A DNA stretch of 23,548 nucleotides. It comes from Gracilimonas sp035704785 (GTDB taxonomy: Bacteria; Bacteroidota; Rhodothermia; Balneolales; Balneolaceae). The stretch is from positions 1 to 23,548 of the forward strand of contig NZ_DASSWP010000050.1 of the NCBI RefSeq assembly GCF_035704785.1, written 5' to 3'. This document shows positions 15,411 to 23,396 of the stretch, in pieces. Each line of letters opens with the position of its first letter. Positions within the stretch are counted from its first letter, which is position 1. The notes below the pieces were generated by a model. The model was not told where the DNA came from. It searched no databases and worked only from the letters and a program-made list of their open reading frames with translations. The position numbers and the translations under genes were made by a program.

Positions 15411-15431
15411 TCAGAACTCAGAATTCAGAAT
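15411..15431. repeat. Tandem heptanucleotide TCAGAAY, three copies, beside the purK stop
   Basis: TCAGAAC, TCAGAAT and TCAGAAT follow one another at 15411, 15418 and 15425, with a degenerate fourth unit running into the purK stop codon (15433-15435). Read in the direction of purK this is ATTCTGA repeated right after the stop. It is the third seven-base-period array in the window and lies inside the purK-purE operon, so it is transcribed. Confidence 0.9.
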
Positions 15432-15432
15432 T

Positions 15433-16593
15433 TCAAATCTCGATCTTTCGGGTTACATGTATCGCTTTTTTATAGGTTTCCTTGAGGTTATCCCCAAGCA
15501 GTGTATAATGAGCCATTTTCCGGCCAACTTTACTGTCTATTTTGCCATATACATGAAGGTGTCCGTTTTCAGTTTCCAAAGCCTGTGTAATGTGGTCGGT
15601 TTCAGCAGGACGTTTATGTGTTCCCAGCAAGTTGATCATGGCAACTGCCGGTTTGTTCAGTTGGGTTGAACCGAGTGGAAGTCCCAATACCGCCCGAACG
15701 TGATTTTCGAATTGGGAAGTTATGGCTCCTTCAATGGTATAATGCCCGGAGTTATGCGGCCGCGGTGCTGACTCATTCAATAAAATCTCGCCATCGTTGG
15801 TTAGAAAAAACTCGAAGGCAAAAATACCCTTTCCATCGATAGCTTCGGCGGCTTGTACCGCAAGTTCTTGTGCTCTTTTTTGGAATCTTTCTTCAACCGG
15901 AGCGGGAGATAAAACAGCTATACAAATATGATCTTCCTGTACCGTTTCACAACAAGGATATACCACGGTGCCGGTTTCATTTCGGGCTACCTGAACAGCA
16001 AGTTCGTTGGTAAAGTCTACAAAGGCTTCAGCTACAATATCACGCCCATCATTTCCCCCAAGCTTTTCAAAAGCTTCTGCGGCTGATTTCACATCTTTTA
16101 CGGTTTCATTGCCATAGCCATCATATCCACCCTTGGATGATTTAAGTAGAAATGGCCAGCCGTACTCTTCGCCAAATGACTGAATGTCTTTCTCACTCTT
16201 CACCAATTTGTAAGGAGTAACGGGAATTCCCGCAGTCTCAAAGGTTTGCTTCTCGATCAACTTGTTTTCAATCAGTGCAAAACTTTCCGGGGAAGGGTAG
16301 ATTGGTGTCCCGCTTTTCTCTTGTACTTCTTTGAGGATGCTGGAGCTTATGAATTCATTTTCTAGAGTGATGACATCACAGCCTTTCGCAAATTCTACCA
16401 TATCATCCACCGATTCAAAAGAGCCGGAAGTTGAAAAAGGGGTCATAAATTGAACGGGTTCATTCTCAGTACGGTCTGAGAAAACGGCTACCTGAATCCC
16501 GAATCTAAAGGCCTGAAAGGCACTCATCCGTGCAAGCTGACCTGCACCTAAAAATCCAAGTTTGAGTTTAGCGGGAAGGGATATTCGTGACAT
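15433..16593 (-). CDS. purK: PurK, N5-carboxyaminoimidazole ribonucleotide synthetase
   Basis: ATP-grasp enzyme of 386 residues that joins bicarbonate to aminoimidazole ribonucleotide using ATP, the step before PurE. The N-terminal fold shows GFLGAGQLARM (13-23), the family hallmark; the ATP-binding loop is KSSKGGYDGYGN (151-162); metal and substrate residues follow in FAFEFFLTNDGEILLNESAPRPHNSGHYT (two segments, about 263-292). The C-terminal domain is normal (VAMINLLG, HVYGK). Length is ordinary. It is divergent from prfA across a 104-bp gap in which I find no convincing promoter hexamers, and it is followed by purE. Confidence 0.97.
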   Translation of the reverse strand: MSRISLPAKLKLGFLGAGQLARMSAFQAFRFGIQVAVFSDRTENEPVQFMTPFSTSGSFESVDDMVEFAKGCDVITLENEFISSSILKEVQEKSGTPIYPSPESFALIENKLIEKQTFETAGIPVTPYKLVKSEKDIQSFGEEYGWPFLLKSSKGGYDGYGNETVKDVKSAAEAFEKLGGNDGRDIVAEAFVDFTNELAVQVARNETGTVVYPCCETVQEDHICIAVLSPAPVEERFQKRAQELAVQAAEAIDGKGIFAFEFFLTNDGEILLNESAPRPHNSGHYTIEGAITSQFENHVRAVLGLPLGSTQLNKPAVAMINLLGTHKRPAETDHITQALETENGHLHVYGKIDSKVGRKMAHYTLLGDNLKETYKKAIHVTRKIEI

Positions 16594-16739
16594 AGAGAGT
16601 TTTTGTTATGAAGGTAAGAATATTTTGAGTTTTGTATGAATGAGTATGAGTCAATTTTACATGCTGTCAAATCTCCATTACTTCTATCAATACACCAATG
16701 AATTCCGTAATTTCGAAACCGAAAAAATCAGCCCGAAAT

Positions 16740-17819
16740 ATGGATATTGAAGAAAAGCTAAAGCAAATTAAATCAAGGTTCGAAGAAGTGAATGCCGCTA
16801 TGAGTGATCCGGCGGTGTTTGACGATCCCGACAAATATACAGAGCTAACTAAGGAGAGAAGCGATCTGGAGGAATTGGTTGAAGATTATGATTCCTGGAA
16901 AGATCTCACGAACCGGCTGGAGGGAAATAAAGAACTCATCGAAATGAATGAGGATGCCGAGATCACCGAGATGGCACGTGACGAGAATAAGGAGATCAAA
17001 ACAGAATTAGCGGAGCTGGAAGAAGCCATCAAGATGAAGCTGATCCCGAAAGACCCGGAAGATTCCAAGAACTCCATTGTGGAAGTAAGAGCAGGAACCG
17101 GCGGCGATGAAGCAGCGATCTTTGCAGGTGATCTTTTTGAGATGTACCGCCGCTATGCAGATAAGATGGGTTGGAAGATGAGTATCATGAGTATCAATCA
17201 CTCTGAAAAAGGCGGGTACAAAGAAATTGTTTTTTCGCTGGAAGGGGATGAGGTATTCGGAAAGATGAAATATGAAAGCGGAGTCCATCGCGTACAGCGG
17301 GTTCCCGAGACTGAAAGTCAGGGGCGGGTACACACTTCAGCTGCTACTGTTGCTGTTCTTCCTGAAGTGGAAGAAGTAGATATTCATGTCAATCCCGCAG
17401 ATATTAGGGTTGATACCTTTAGAGCGAGTGGAGCAGGAGGTCAGCATGTTAACAAGACGGATTCAGCCATTCGTCTGACTCACGAACCGACCGGAATCGT
17501 AGTAGAATGTCAGGAAGAGCGTTCACAGCATCAGAACAAAGAAAAAGCCATGACCATGCTTCGGGCCAAGATGTATGATATTGAACTAGAGCAGAAGCAG
17601 AAAGAGAGAGCGGCCGAGCGAAAAAGTCAGGTTTCAACAGGTGACCGTTCCGCCAAGATTCGTACGTACAATTATCCCCAGGGCCGGTTTACCGATCATC
17701 GTATCAATCTAACACTATATGATCTGGATAACATTATGAAAGGCGGTATCGATGAAGCTATCGAAGCCCTTCGGGTTCAGGATAACCTCGAAAAACTGAA
17801 CGCCTTAGCCGAAGAGTAA
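16740..17819 (+). CDS. prfA: Peptide chain release factor 1
   Basis: Class I release factor that reads UAA and UAG and triggers peptide release on the ribosome. The ATG at 16740 gives 359 residues and puts the catalytic GGQ at 233-235, the same numbering as E. coli RF1; an in-frame ATG at 16698 would add 14 residues of no recognisable type. The stop-codon reading motif is VPETES, a PxT tripeptide (PET) that marks RF1 rather than RF2, whose motif is SPF. The GGQ context SGAGGQHVNKTDSAIRLTH is fully conserved. No programmed frameshift, which is a feature of RF2 genes, is present. The gene stands alone and is followed by a repeat cluster and a two-way terminator. Confidence 0.97.
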   Translation: MDIEEKLKQIKSRFEEVNAAMSDPAVFDDPDKYTELTKERSDLEELVEDYDSWKDLTNRLEGNKELIEMNEDAEITEMARDENKEIKTELAELEEAIKMKLIPKDPEDSKNSIVEVRAGTGGDEAAIFAGDLFEMYRRYADKMGWKMSIMSINHSEKGGYKEIVFSLEGDEVFGKMKYESGVHRVQRVPETESQGRVHTSAATVAVLPEVEEVDIHVNPADIRVDTFRASGAGGQHVNKTDSAIRLTHEPTGIVVECQEERSQHQNKEKAMTMLRAKMYDIELEQKQKERAAERKSQVSTGDRSAKIRTYNYPQGRFTDHRINLTLYDLDNIMKGGIDEAIEALRVQDNLEKLNALAEE

Positions 17820-17853
17820 AGCCTTCGATAATCTGAATACATGAAAACCCTTG

Positions 17854-17945
17854 CTTGTAGTGTCTGTTTAAGGTCTGACGGCTACAAGTCCGTCTGACGG
17901 TTTATATTCGAGCTAAGAGGCTAAAGAGATAATCCATCAGACGGA
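17854..17945. repeat. GTCTGACGG repeat cluster after prfA
   Basis: GTCTGACGG occurs in direct orientation at 17873-17881 and 17892-17900 and in near-perfect inverse form (CCATCAGACGG, 17934-17944). CTTGTAG (17854-17860) is complementary to CTACAAG (17882-17888). The pieces can form nested hairpins across about 90 bases. It lies between prfA and its likely terminator, and looks like a dispersed intergenic repeat; whether other copies exist in the genome cannot be seen here. Confidence 0.7.
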
Positions 17946-17984
17946 TTCCGGAAATTATATTTTTATCCCAAATTTACGTTAACA

Positions 17985-18022
17985 AAAAAAAGCTCATTTC
18001 AGTTAAGAAACGAGCTTTTTTT
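17985..18022. terminator. Bidirectional terminator between prfA and pckA
   Basis: Arms AAAAAAAGCTCATTTC (17985-18000) and GAAACGAGCTTTTTTT (18007-18022) pair with a single mismatch that becomes G-U in RNA, with a six-base loop. A T-run ends the stem on both strands, so it can stop prfA transcripts from the left and pckA transcripts from the right. Confidence 0.93.
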
Positions 18023-18036
18023 ATTTTTAAATAGGA

Positions 18037-19641
18037 TCAAACTTTGGGAGCAGCAGCAAGCAGTTCATCACTTGCCTCATCTGCAAACTGCTCAAAGTTT
18101 TTGATAAACATATCAGCCAGTTTTTTGGCTTTAGTGTCATAAGCTTCTTTATCAGCCCAAGTATTGCGCGGTACCAGTACTTCGGTCGGTACCCCATCAA
18201 CTTGTGTAGGTACTTCCACTCCAAATACCGGATCGGTCGCAAATTCAACGTTTTCGAGATTACCGGCAATGGCTTCGCTTAACATACGACGCGTATGCGG
18301 GAGCTTCATGCGATGTCCGGTTCCATATTCTCCACCGGTCCAGCCTGTGTTAACCAACCAGACAGTAGAACCATGCTTGCGGATTTTCTCTGCTAACAGC
18401 TCAGCATAAACAGTAGGGTGCAATGGCATGAATGGAGCACCGAAGCAGGCTGAGAACGTAGCTTGGGGCTCTGTGACTCCACGCTCAGTACCTGCCACCT
18501 TAGCAGTATATCCACTGATGAAGTGATACATGGCCTGTTCGGGTGTTAGTTTAGAAATAGGAGGCAGTACGCCAAAAGCATCGGCAGTCAAAAAGATAAT
18601 ATTTTCAGGATGCCCGCCTTTCCCATTTTCACTTGCATTAGGAATAAATTCCAGTGGATAAGAGCAGCGGGTATTTTGTGTGAGGCTTACATCGTCAAAA
18701 TCGGGCTCACGTTCTTTGTTAAGCACCACATTTTCCAGTATGGTACCCGGCATCTTGGTAGTTGCATAGATCAAGGGTTCATTTTCCTGAGAAAGGTTGA
18801 TGGTCTTAGCATAGCATCCGCCTTCAAAGTTGAACGTTCCCTCATCACTCCAGCCGTGCTCATCATCACCGATTAAAGTTTTTTCAGGATCAGCGGAAAG
18901 CGTAGTTTTTCCGGTTCCTGATAACCCAAAGAATACGGCTGTTTTACCGTTTTCATCATGGTTTGCAGAACAGTGCATGGCCATTACACCTTTTTTGGGT
19001 AACAAGTAATTCATTACTCCAAAAATACCTTTCTTCACTTCACCTGAATAAAGCGTACCGCCGATCAAAATGATTTTCTTCTCAAAATTGCAAAGAATGT
19101 ACGTGCTGGTACGAGTTCCATCTTTTTCGGGATCTGCTTTCAAGTGAGGAGCAGCTAATACTGTGAATTCAGGTTCGTGATCTTCAAGCTCTTCATCAGA
19201 AGGATTTATAAACATGTTATGAGAAAATAATCCGTGGTAAGCAGCTTCACTTACTACACGTACATTCAGTCTGTTATTCTCATCAGCACCGCAAAAAAGA
19301 TCTTTAACAAAGAGATCTTTGTCTTTTAGATACGTAACGGTTTTCTCAAAGAGATTATCGAATACTTCTTCAGAGATAGGCTGATTGATCTCGCCCCAGT
19401 CAATATCATCATGGATAGAAGGCTGATCTACAATAAACTTATCCTGTGGAGATCGCCCGGTATATTGGCCTGTCAAAACTCTCAGGGCATGGTCTTTAGT
19501 GAGAATGGCCTCTCCGCGGATAATAGCTTGTTCATATAGTTCAGCGGGGGAAAGGTTCCAAAATACATTTTCGTGTTTATCCAGACCGAGGTATCCAAGT
19601 CCGGTTTTACTTTTTGGATGCGATTTGTAATCTACGCTCAT
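18037..19641 (-). CDS. pckA: ATP-dependent phosphoenolpyruvate carboxykinase
   Basis: Cytoplasmic enzyme of 534 residues that converts oxaloacetate and ATP to PEP, the first committed gluconeogenic step; in this lineage it may also run in reverse. Substrate site TGRSPQDKF (61-69), GTRTSTYILCN (175-185), the P-loop GLSGTGKTT (239-247), the kinase-2 motif IGDDEHGW (257-264) and GGCYAKTINL (274-283) are all intact. The P-loop form and length mark the ATP type, not the GTP type. The ATG at 19641 gives the usual N-terminus. It is a single-gene unit with its own terminator. A LacI-type site lies 113-127 bp upstream, in agreement with control by carbon source. Confidence 0.97.
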   Translation of the reverse strand: MSVDYKSHPKSKTGLGYLGLDKHENVFWNLSPAELYEQAIIRGEAILTKDHALRVLTGQYTGRSPQDKFIVDQPSIHDDIDWGEINQPISEEVFDNLFEKTVTYLKDKDLFVKDLFCGADENNRLNVRVVSEAAYHGLFSHNMFINPSDEELEDHEPEFTVLAAPHLKADPEKDGTRTSTYILCNFEKKIILIGGTLYSGEVKKGIFGVMNYLLPKKGVMAMHCSANHDENGKTAVFFGLSGTGKTTLSADPEKTLIGDDEHGWSDEGTFNFEGGCYAKTINLSQENEPLIYATTKMPGTILENVVLNKEREPDFDDVSLTQNTRCSYPLEFIPNASENGKGGHPENIIFLTADAFGVLPPISKLTPEQAMYHFISGYTAKVAGTERGVTEPQATFSACFGAPFMPLHPTVYAELLAEKIRKHGSTVWLVNTGWTGGEYGTGHRMKLPHTRRMLSEAIAGNLENVEFATDPVFGVEVPTQVDGVPTEVLVPRNTWADKEAYDTKAKKLADMFIKNFEQFADEASDELLAAAPKV

Positions 19642-20000
19642 GCTGTCTTTTTGGTTGTTTTTTCAAGGAGTCAGGAAGGTAAGGATTTGATAGGTGAATT
19701 TTAACCTCCGACCTATAAATTGATTAATAAATGAAGGCATTTATGAAAAAATGTGGAAGCGCTTTCCATACTTATGTCGTTTATCCGTTTCACCTTAATA
19801 TGAACGTATTAAATAAAGATAAGATGAATATTTATAGCTTTGCTTTACAATATTCTTTTCTTGATCTAAAGGATTAAAGAGATCCTGAAAGAATTTTAAA
19901 GAGCAGAAATATTTTTTTAAAAGATCAATTCATGTTAAGCCCTGCTTCATTTTGGTGATTTCTTTCCATAATTTGAAAATCAATTATATCCAAGGGTAGA
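19642..20000. other. Divergent 359-bp gap between pckA and aguB
   Basis: AT-rich regulatory gap with no coding sequence that I can support. It holds the LacI-type site at 19754-19768, an imperfect palindrome TAATATGAACGTATTA (19797-19812), and a short inverted pair AGGAT/ATCCT near 19870-19886. Near aguB, AAGGG lies four bases before the ATG at 20001 and may serve in ribosome binding. I see no confident -10/-35 pair for either gene. Confidence 0.6.
19754..19768. promoter_or_regulatory. LacI-type operator candidate upstream of pckA
   Basis: TGGAA-GCGCT-TTCCA: perfect five-base arms around a GCGCT centre, containing the same AAGCGCTT core found at 7215-7228 before the TonB receptor. It lies 113 bases before the pckA ATG and about 230 bases before aguB, so pckA is the likelier target. 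Confidence 0.5.
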
Positions 20001-20873
20001 ATGGGAAAAGAGAATATACTAATAGGTCTGATACAAACAACCAGTACTAAGAATCCTAAAGATAATTTGTACAGGCAAATGGGATTGATCAGAGAGGCCG
20101 CTGAAAAAGGAGCACAAATCATTTGTCTTCAGGAACTCTTTAATACCCCGTATTTTTGCGTGGATTATAAGGATGAGTATTTCAAATGGGCTGAACCTAT
20201 AAATGGGGAATTGGTCCAGAGTCTGAGTGAGTTAGCCAAAGAATTAGGTACAGTAATTATTGCACCGTTCTTTGAAAAAAGGGCCAAAGGTGTATATCAT
20301 AATTCACTTGTTGTGATCGATACTGATGGAAGTGTGCTTGGAAATTACCGTAAAACACATATTCCGGACGACCCAGGTTTCTATGAAAAATATTACTTCA
20401 CTCCGGGAGATGAAGAATCCGGCTTTAAGGTATTTGATACAGCTTTCGGTAAGATCGGAACCCTTATATGCTGGGACCAGTGGTATCCTGAAGCTGCACG
20501 AATAACGGCTCTGAAAGGAGCGGATATCTTGTTTTATCCAACGGCTATTGGGACTCTTTCCAGTGAAGGAAAAAAAGAACAAAAAGAATATCAGGATGCC
20601 TGGGAGACCATTCAGCGAAGCCACGCCATTGCAAACGGTTGTTTTGTAGCATCTGTAAATCGTGTTGGTAAAGAATCCGGATCTAAGTTTTGGGGCGGAT
20701 CTTTTGTAGCCGGCCCGTTTGGGCAAGTGCTTAATAAAGCGGGAAGCAAAGAAGAAATACTGATCACTGAAATTGACCTGGATCAAATTGAAAAACAAAG
20801 AAAATCCTGGCCATTTTTCCGGGATCGCAGGATAGACCTTTATAAGCCAATTCTTAAAAGAATGGATGATTAA
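20001..20873 (+). CDS. aguB: N-carbamoylputrescine amidase
   Basis: Nitrilase-superfamily amidase of 290 residues that hydrolyses N-carbamoylputrescine to putrescine, CO2 and ammonia. The catalytic triad is visible: Glu45 in ICLQELFNTPYF, Lys118 in NYRKTHIPD, and Cys157 in LICWDQWYPEAAR. The stretch HIPDDPGFYEKYYFTPGD and the motif CWDQWYPEAAR are characteristic of the carbamoylputrescine branch of the nitrilases, and the next gene supplies the substrate. The stop codon touches the start of aguA with no spacer, so translation is coupled. The ATG at 20001 is the natural start. Confidence 0.96.
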   Translation: MGKENILIGLIQTTSTKNPKDNLYRQMGLIREAAEKGAQIICLQELFNTPYFCVDYKDEYFKWAEPINGELVQSLSELAKELGTVIIAPFFEKRAKGVYHNSLVVIDTDGSVLGNYRKTHIPDDPGFYEKYYFTPGDEESGFKVFDTAFGKIGTLICWDQWYPEAARITALKGADILFYPTAIGTLSSEGKKEQKEYQDAWETIQRSHAIANGCFVASVNRVGKESGSKFWGGSFVAGPFGQVLNKAGSKEEILITEIDLDQIEKQRKSWPFFRDRRIDLYKPILKRMDD

Positions 20874-21917
20874 GTGAGTTCTGATACAAAGTTTGTAATG
20901 CCCCCGGAATGGCATCGCCATTCAGCCACGCAACTCCACTGGCCATCAAATCGGAGAACGTGGCCCGGGGAACGACTTGAAAGGGTAGAAGAAGTCTATT
21001 GTAAGATCATTGAGGATCTGCATTTTTATGAGCCAATTCAGTTGTTTGTAGAGAGCCTGGAGCTTAGAAACAGAGTGATGCAAAAGCTCTCTCTTCGGGC
21101 AGTAGAGTTAGATCGGATTATCATTCATCAGCAAAAAATAAATGATATCTGGGCTCGTGATTGCGGGCCTATTTTTGTGAAAAAAGGAGAGGAATATGTA
21201 ATTACAGATTGGGGTTATAATGCCTGGGGTGAAAAATATCCGCCGTGGGAGAATGATAATTATCTTCCTGAATTTATAGCCACTAAATATGATCTAAAAA
21301 GGGTCATCCCGGACATGATATTGGAAGGGGGCTCTATTGATGTAAATGGGGCAGGAGCTTTATTGACTACGGAGTCTGTATTATTGAATAAAAATCGTAA
21401 CCCTCAATTGTCAAAAAGAGATATTGAAGAAAGGTTAAACAAGTTCCTGGGGGCAGATCAAGTTATTTGGTTGAAAAAAGGTTTGGCAGGAGATGATACT
21501 GACGGTCATATAGATGACATTACTCGCTGGTTAAATGAAGATACAGTCCTTACAATGGTATGCGAAGATAAAAATGATGTTAACAACGAAGCTTTGGAAG
21601 AAAATCTTGAGATTTTGAGAAATGTAAAACTCAAAAATGGGAAGGCATTAAATATTGAGACCCTTCCACTGCCAAAGACTAAAATTGAAGGAACTACAGT
21701 AGATGGTTCAGAATATGTACCCGCAAGCTATGCTAACTTCTATATAGCCAATGGTGTGGTCTTGGTTCCAATTTATGACAAGAGATATGACGATGAGGCA
21801 CTGACCCTTTTCAGAAGATATTTCCCTGGCAGAAAAGTGATCGGTATATATTGTGCTGATCTGGTTTGGGGGCAAGGATCCATACATTGTATCACCCAAC
21901 AGTGGTATGGTATATGA
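20874..21917 (+). CDS. aguA: Agmatine deiminase
   Basis: Converts agmatine to N-carbamoylputrescine and ammonia; cytoplasmic member of the peptidyl-arginine-deiminase-like (PAD_porph) family, 347 residues. Catalytic residues visible: Asp96 in IWARDCGPIF, His212 in DTDGHIDDITRW, and the nucleophile Cys339 in GSIHCITQQ at the C-terminus, plus the LEGGSIDVNG loop (150-159). The start is a GTG directly after the aguB stop; an ATG at 20898 would remove the first eight residues, but MPPEWHRHSATQLHWP is where conservation begins, so either is possible. Together with aguB it makes putrescine from agmatine; no arginine decarboxylase is in the window. Confidence 0.96.
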   Translation: MSSDTKFVMPPEWHRHSATQLHWPSNRRTWPGERLERVEEVYCKIIEDLHFYEPIQLFVESLELRNRVMQKLSLRAVELDRIIIHQQKINDIWARDCGPIFVKKGEEYVITDWGYNAWGEKYPPWENDNYLPEFIATKYDLKRVIPDMILEGGSIDVNGAGALLTTESVLLNKNRNPQLSKRDIEERLNKFLGADQVIWLKKGLAGDDTDGHIDDITRWLNEDTVLTMVCEDKNDVNNEALEENLEILRNVKLKNGKALNIETLPLPKTKIEGTTVDGSEYVPASYANFYIANGVVLVPIYDKRYDDEALTLFRRYFPGRKVIGIYCADLVWGQGSIHCITQQWYGI

Positions 21918-21961
21918 GCTTCAAGAAATCAAAAGCTTTATATTTTAACCCTCACTGCTCC

Positions 21962-23248
21962 TTATTCGAGAGGTATACGGGTTGGGGTTTTCTCACCGGA
22001 GATGATCACTTCAGCAGCTTTTGCAACAGCACGTATTGTGTTAGTTGTATGCGCAATATTCAATGTATTAAATTCATCTGAAACCCGGTGATAATCCTGA
22101 TCTACGTCAATTGGGGTTGTACTTATACTATGGGCAGGAACGCCAAGCCGTGCCAGCGTTGCATTATCAGAACGATAAAATAAATTTTGATTTGGGTAAG
22201 GGTCGGGGTAGAACTCGAAATTAGAATCAGCGGCACTACTTCTAAATATCTCACCTAACGAAGACCGCTCAAATCCAGTAATCCAGGCCGTGTTTGGTCC
22301 TTCTACCGCGGGTTTTCCAATCATTTCTAAATTGATCATCGCAATGATCTCTTCAGGATCGATTTGCTTTGAAAAATACTGTGAGCCATATCCCCCAACT
22401 TCTTCAGCTGTAAACCCAACAAAATATAAGGTACGTTCGGGTTTAGGCCTGCTTTCAAAGTAGCGAGCCAATTCGATGATTCCTGCAACACCTGAGGCAT
22501 TGTCGTTAGCACCGTTGGCAACAGAATCTTCGTCGACAGAGGAAAGTACTCCAATATGATCATAGTGAGCCGAAAACAGCACAATTTCATCTGTTCGTTC
22601 ACCTTCTATCATGCCGGCTACATTGGATAAGTTAATGGTCTCAATTTTATTTTTTAAATGAATATCAACGTTTTGAATTTCTTTGTTAAGAAGAATAAAA
22701 AAATCGTTTGGTTCAGCATCCAGTTCAAATGTTCGGTTAGAATGCTTAAAGTAAGATCGATAGCGATGAAACCATTTGGCATGTTCTTCAGAAACCACTA
22801 TTAGAGAAGATTCGTCATCATTGGTCAGATCTCTGAATTTCTCTCTGTAATTTTCATTAGTAGATATATACTTGATCTGCACATCATTTGTAGTCCAGTC
22901 CAATTCTTTACTCATTACAAGTCCAAAGTATTTTTCGGACTCTAATTTTTGATCGTTTACAATGACTACAGTTTCAGATGGTTTGATCGAATAGATGGTA
23001 AAGTTTTGGCGATAAGTGTTGTTCTCAGGTAAATTCTCAAGGCCAATTTGGCTAAATTCATTAGAGATAAAGTCAGCTGCCAAATGAATCTCATCCCCAA
23101 AGGCATGTCTGCCTTTCATGTCATCCGAACTGAGGGTCATAATGATTTGAGATACATTTTCCTCAGAAACATCAGTGGCAGTATTGCACGATGAAACTAA
23201 TAAACCAAATGTTGTCAGTAATAATAACAACGTGGAATTCTGCATCAT
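21962..23248 (-). CDS. M28-family metallopeptidase lipoprotein
   Basis: Zinc aminopeptidase-like envelope protein of 428 residues. The signal peptide ends in the lipobox LVSSC (Cys21). A variable N-terminal half (about 30-200) precedes the catalytic domain. Zinc-site residues: His228 in FSAHYDHIGV, Asp249 in NGANDNASG, Glu282-Glu283 in FTAEEVGGYGSQYF (base and ligand), and His387 in DYHRVSDEF. The fourth ligand position, Asp in typical members (NLDM), is Glu308 here (MINLEMIGKP). The substrate cannot be predicted; secreted M28 members usually trim N-termini of peptides. It converges with aguA across 44 bp without a visible terminator. A second ATG-type choice (Met2) is adjacent. Confidence 0.94.
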   Translation of the reverse strand: MMQNSTLLLLLTTFGLLVSSCNTATDVSEENVSQIIMTLSSDDMKGRHAFGDEIHLAADFISNEFSQIGLENLPENNTYRQNFTIYSIKPSETVVIVNDQKLESEKYFGLVMSKELDWTTNDVQIKYISTNENYREKFRDLTNDDESSLIVVSEEHAKWFHRYRSYFKHSNRTFELDAEPNDFFILLNKEIQNVDIHLKNKIETINLSNVAGMIEGERTDEIVLFSAHYDHIGVLSSVDEDSVANGANDNASGVAGIIELARYFESRPKPERTLYFVGFTAEEVGGYGSQYFSKQIDPEEIIAMINLEMIGKPAVEGPNTAWITGFERSSLGEIFRSSAADSNFEFYPDPYPNQNLFYRSDNATLARLGVPAHSISTTPIDVDQDYHRVSDEFNTLNIAHTTNTIRAVAKAAEVIISGEKTPTRIPLE

Positions 23249-23396
23249 AAAAAATTGATTTTTTTCAAAAATTACATCTGATTTTAAGAAACCTTCTTCA
23301 ACCTATTTGAAAAAAAATGATATAATGGAGTAAAGCTCTGTAAAAAACAGAAAATGAGCCGTTAAATTATGAGAGAAAGTGGGTAAGCCATAGTTT

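Noticed and set aside
16698..16739. Upstream ATG of prfA giving 14 extra residues
   Set aside because: The shorter form places GGQ at 233-235 and gives a standard RF1 length; the extra residues have no conserved pattern, although translation from there cannot be excluded.
20304..20921. 205-codon open frame on the minus strand opposite aguB
   Set aside because: It is antisense to an intact enzyme gene with full catalytic triad; its translation is Phe/Ser/Arg-rich and resembles no protein family.
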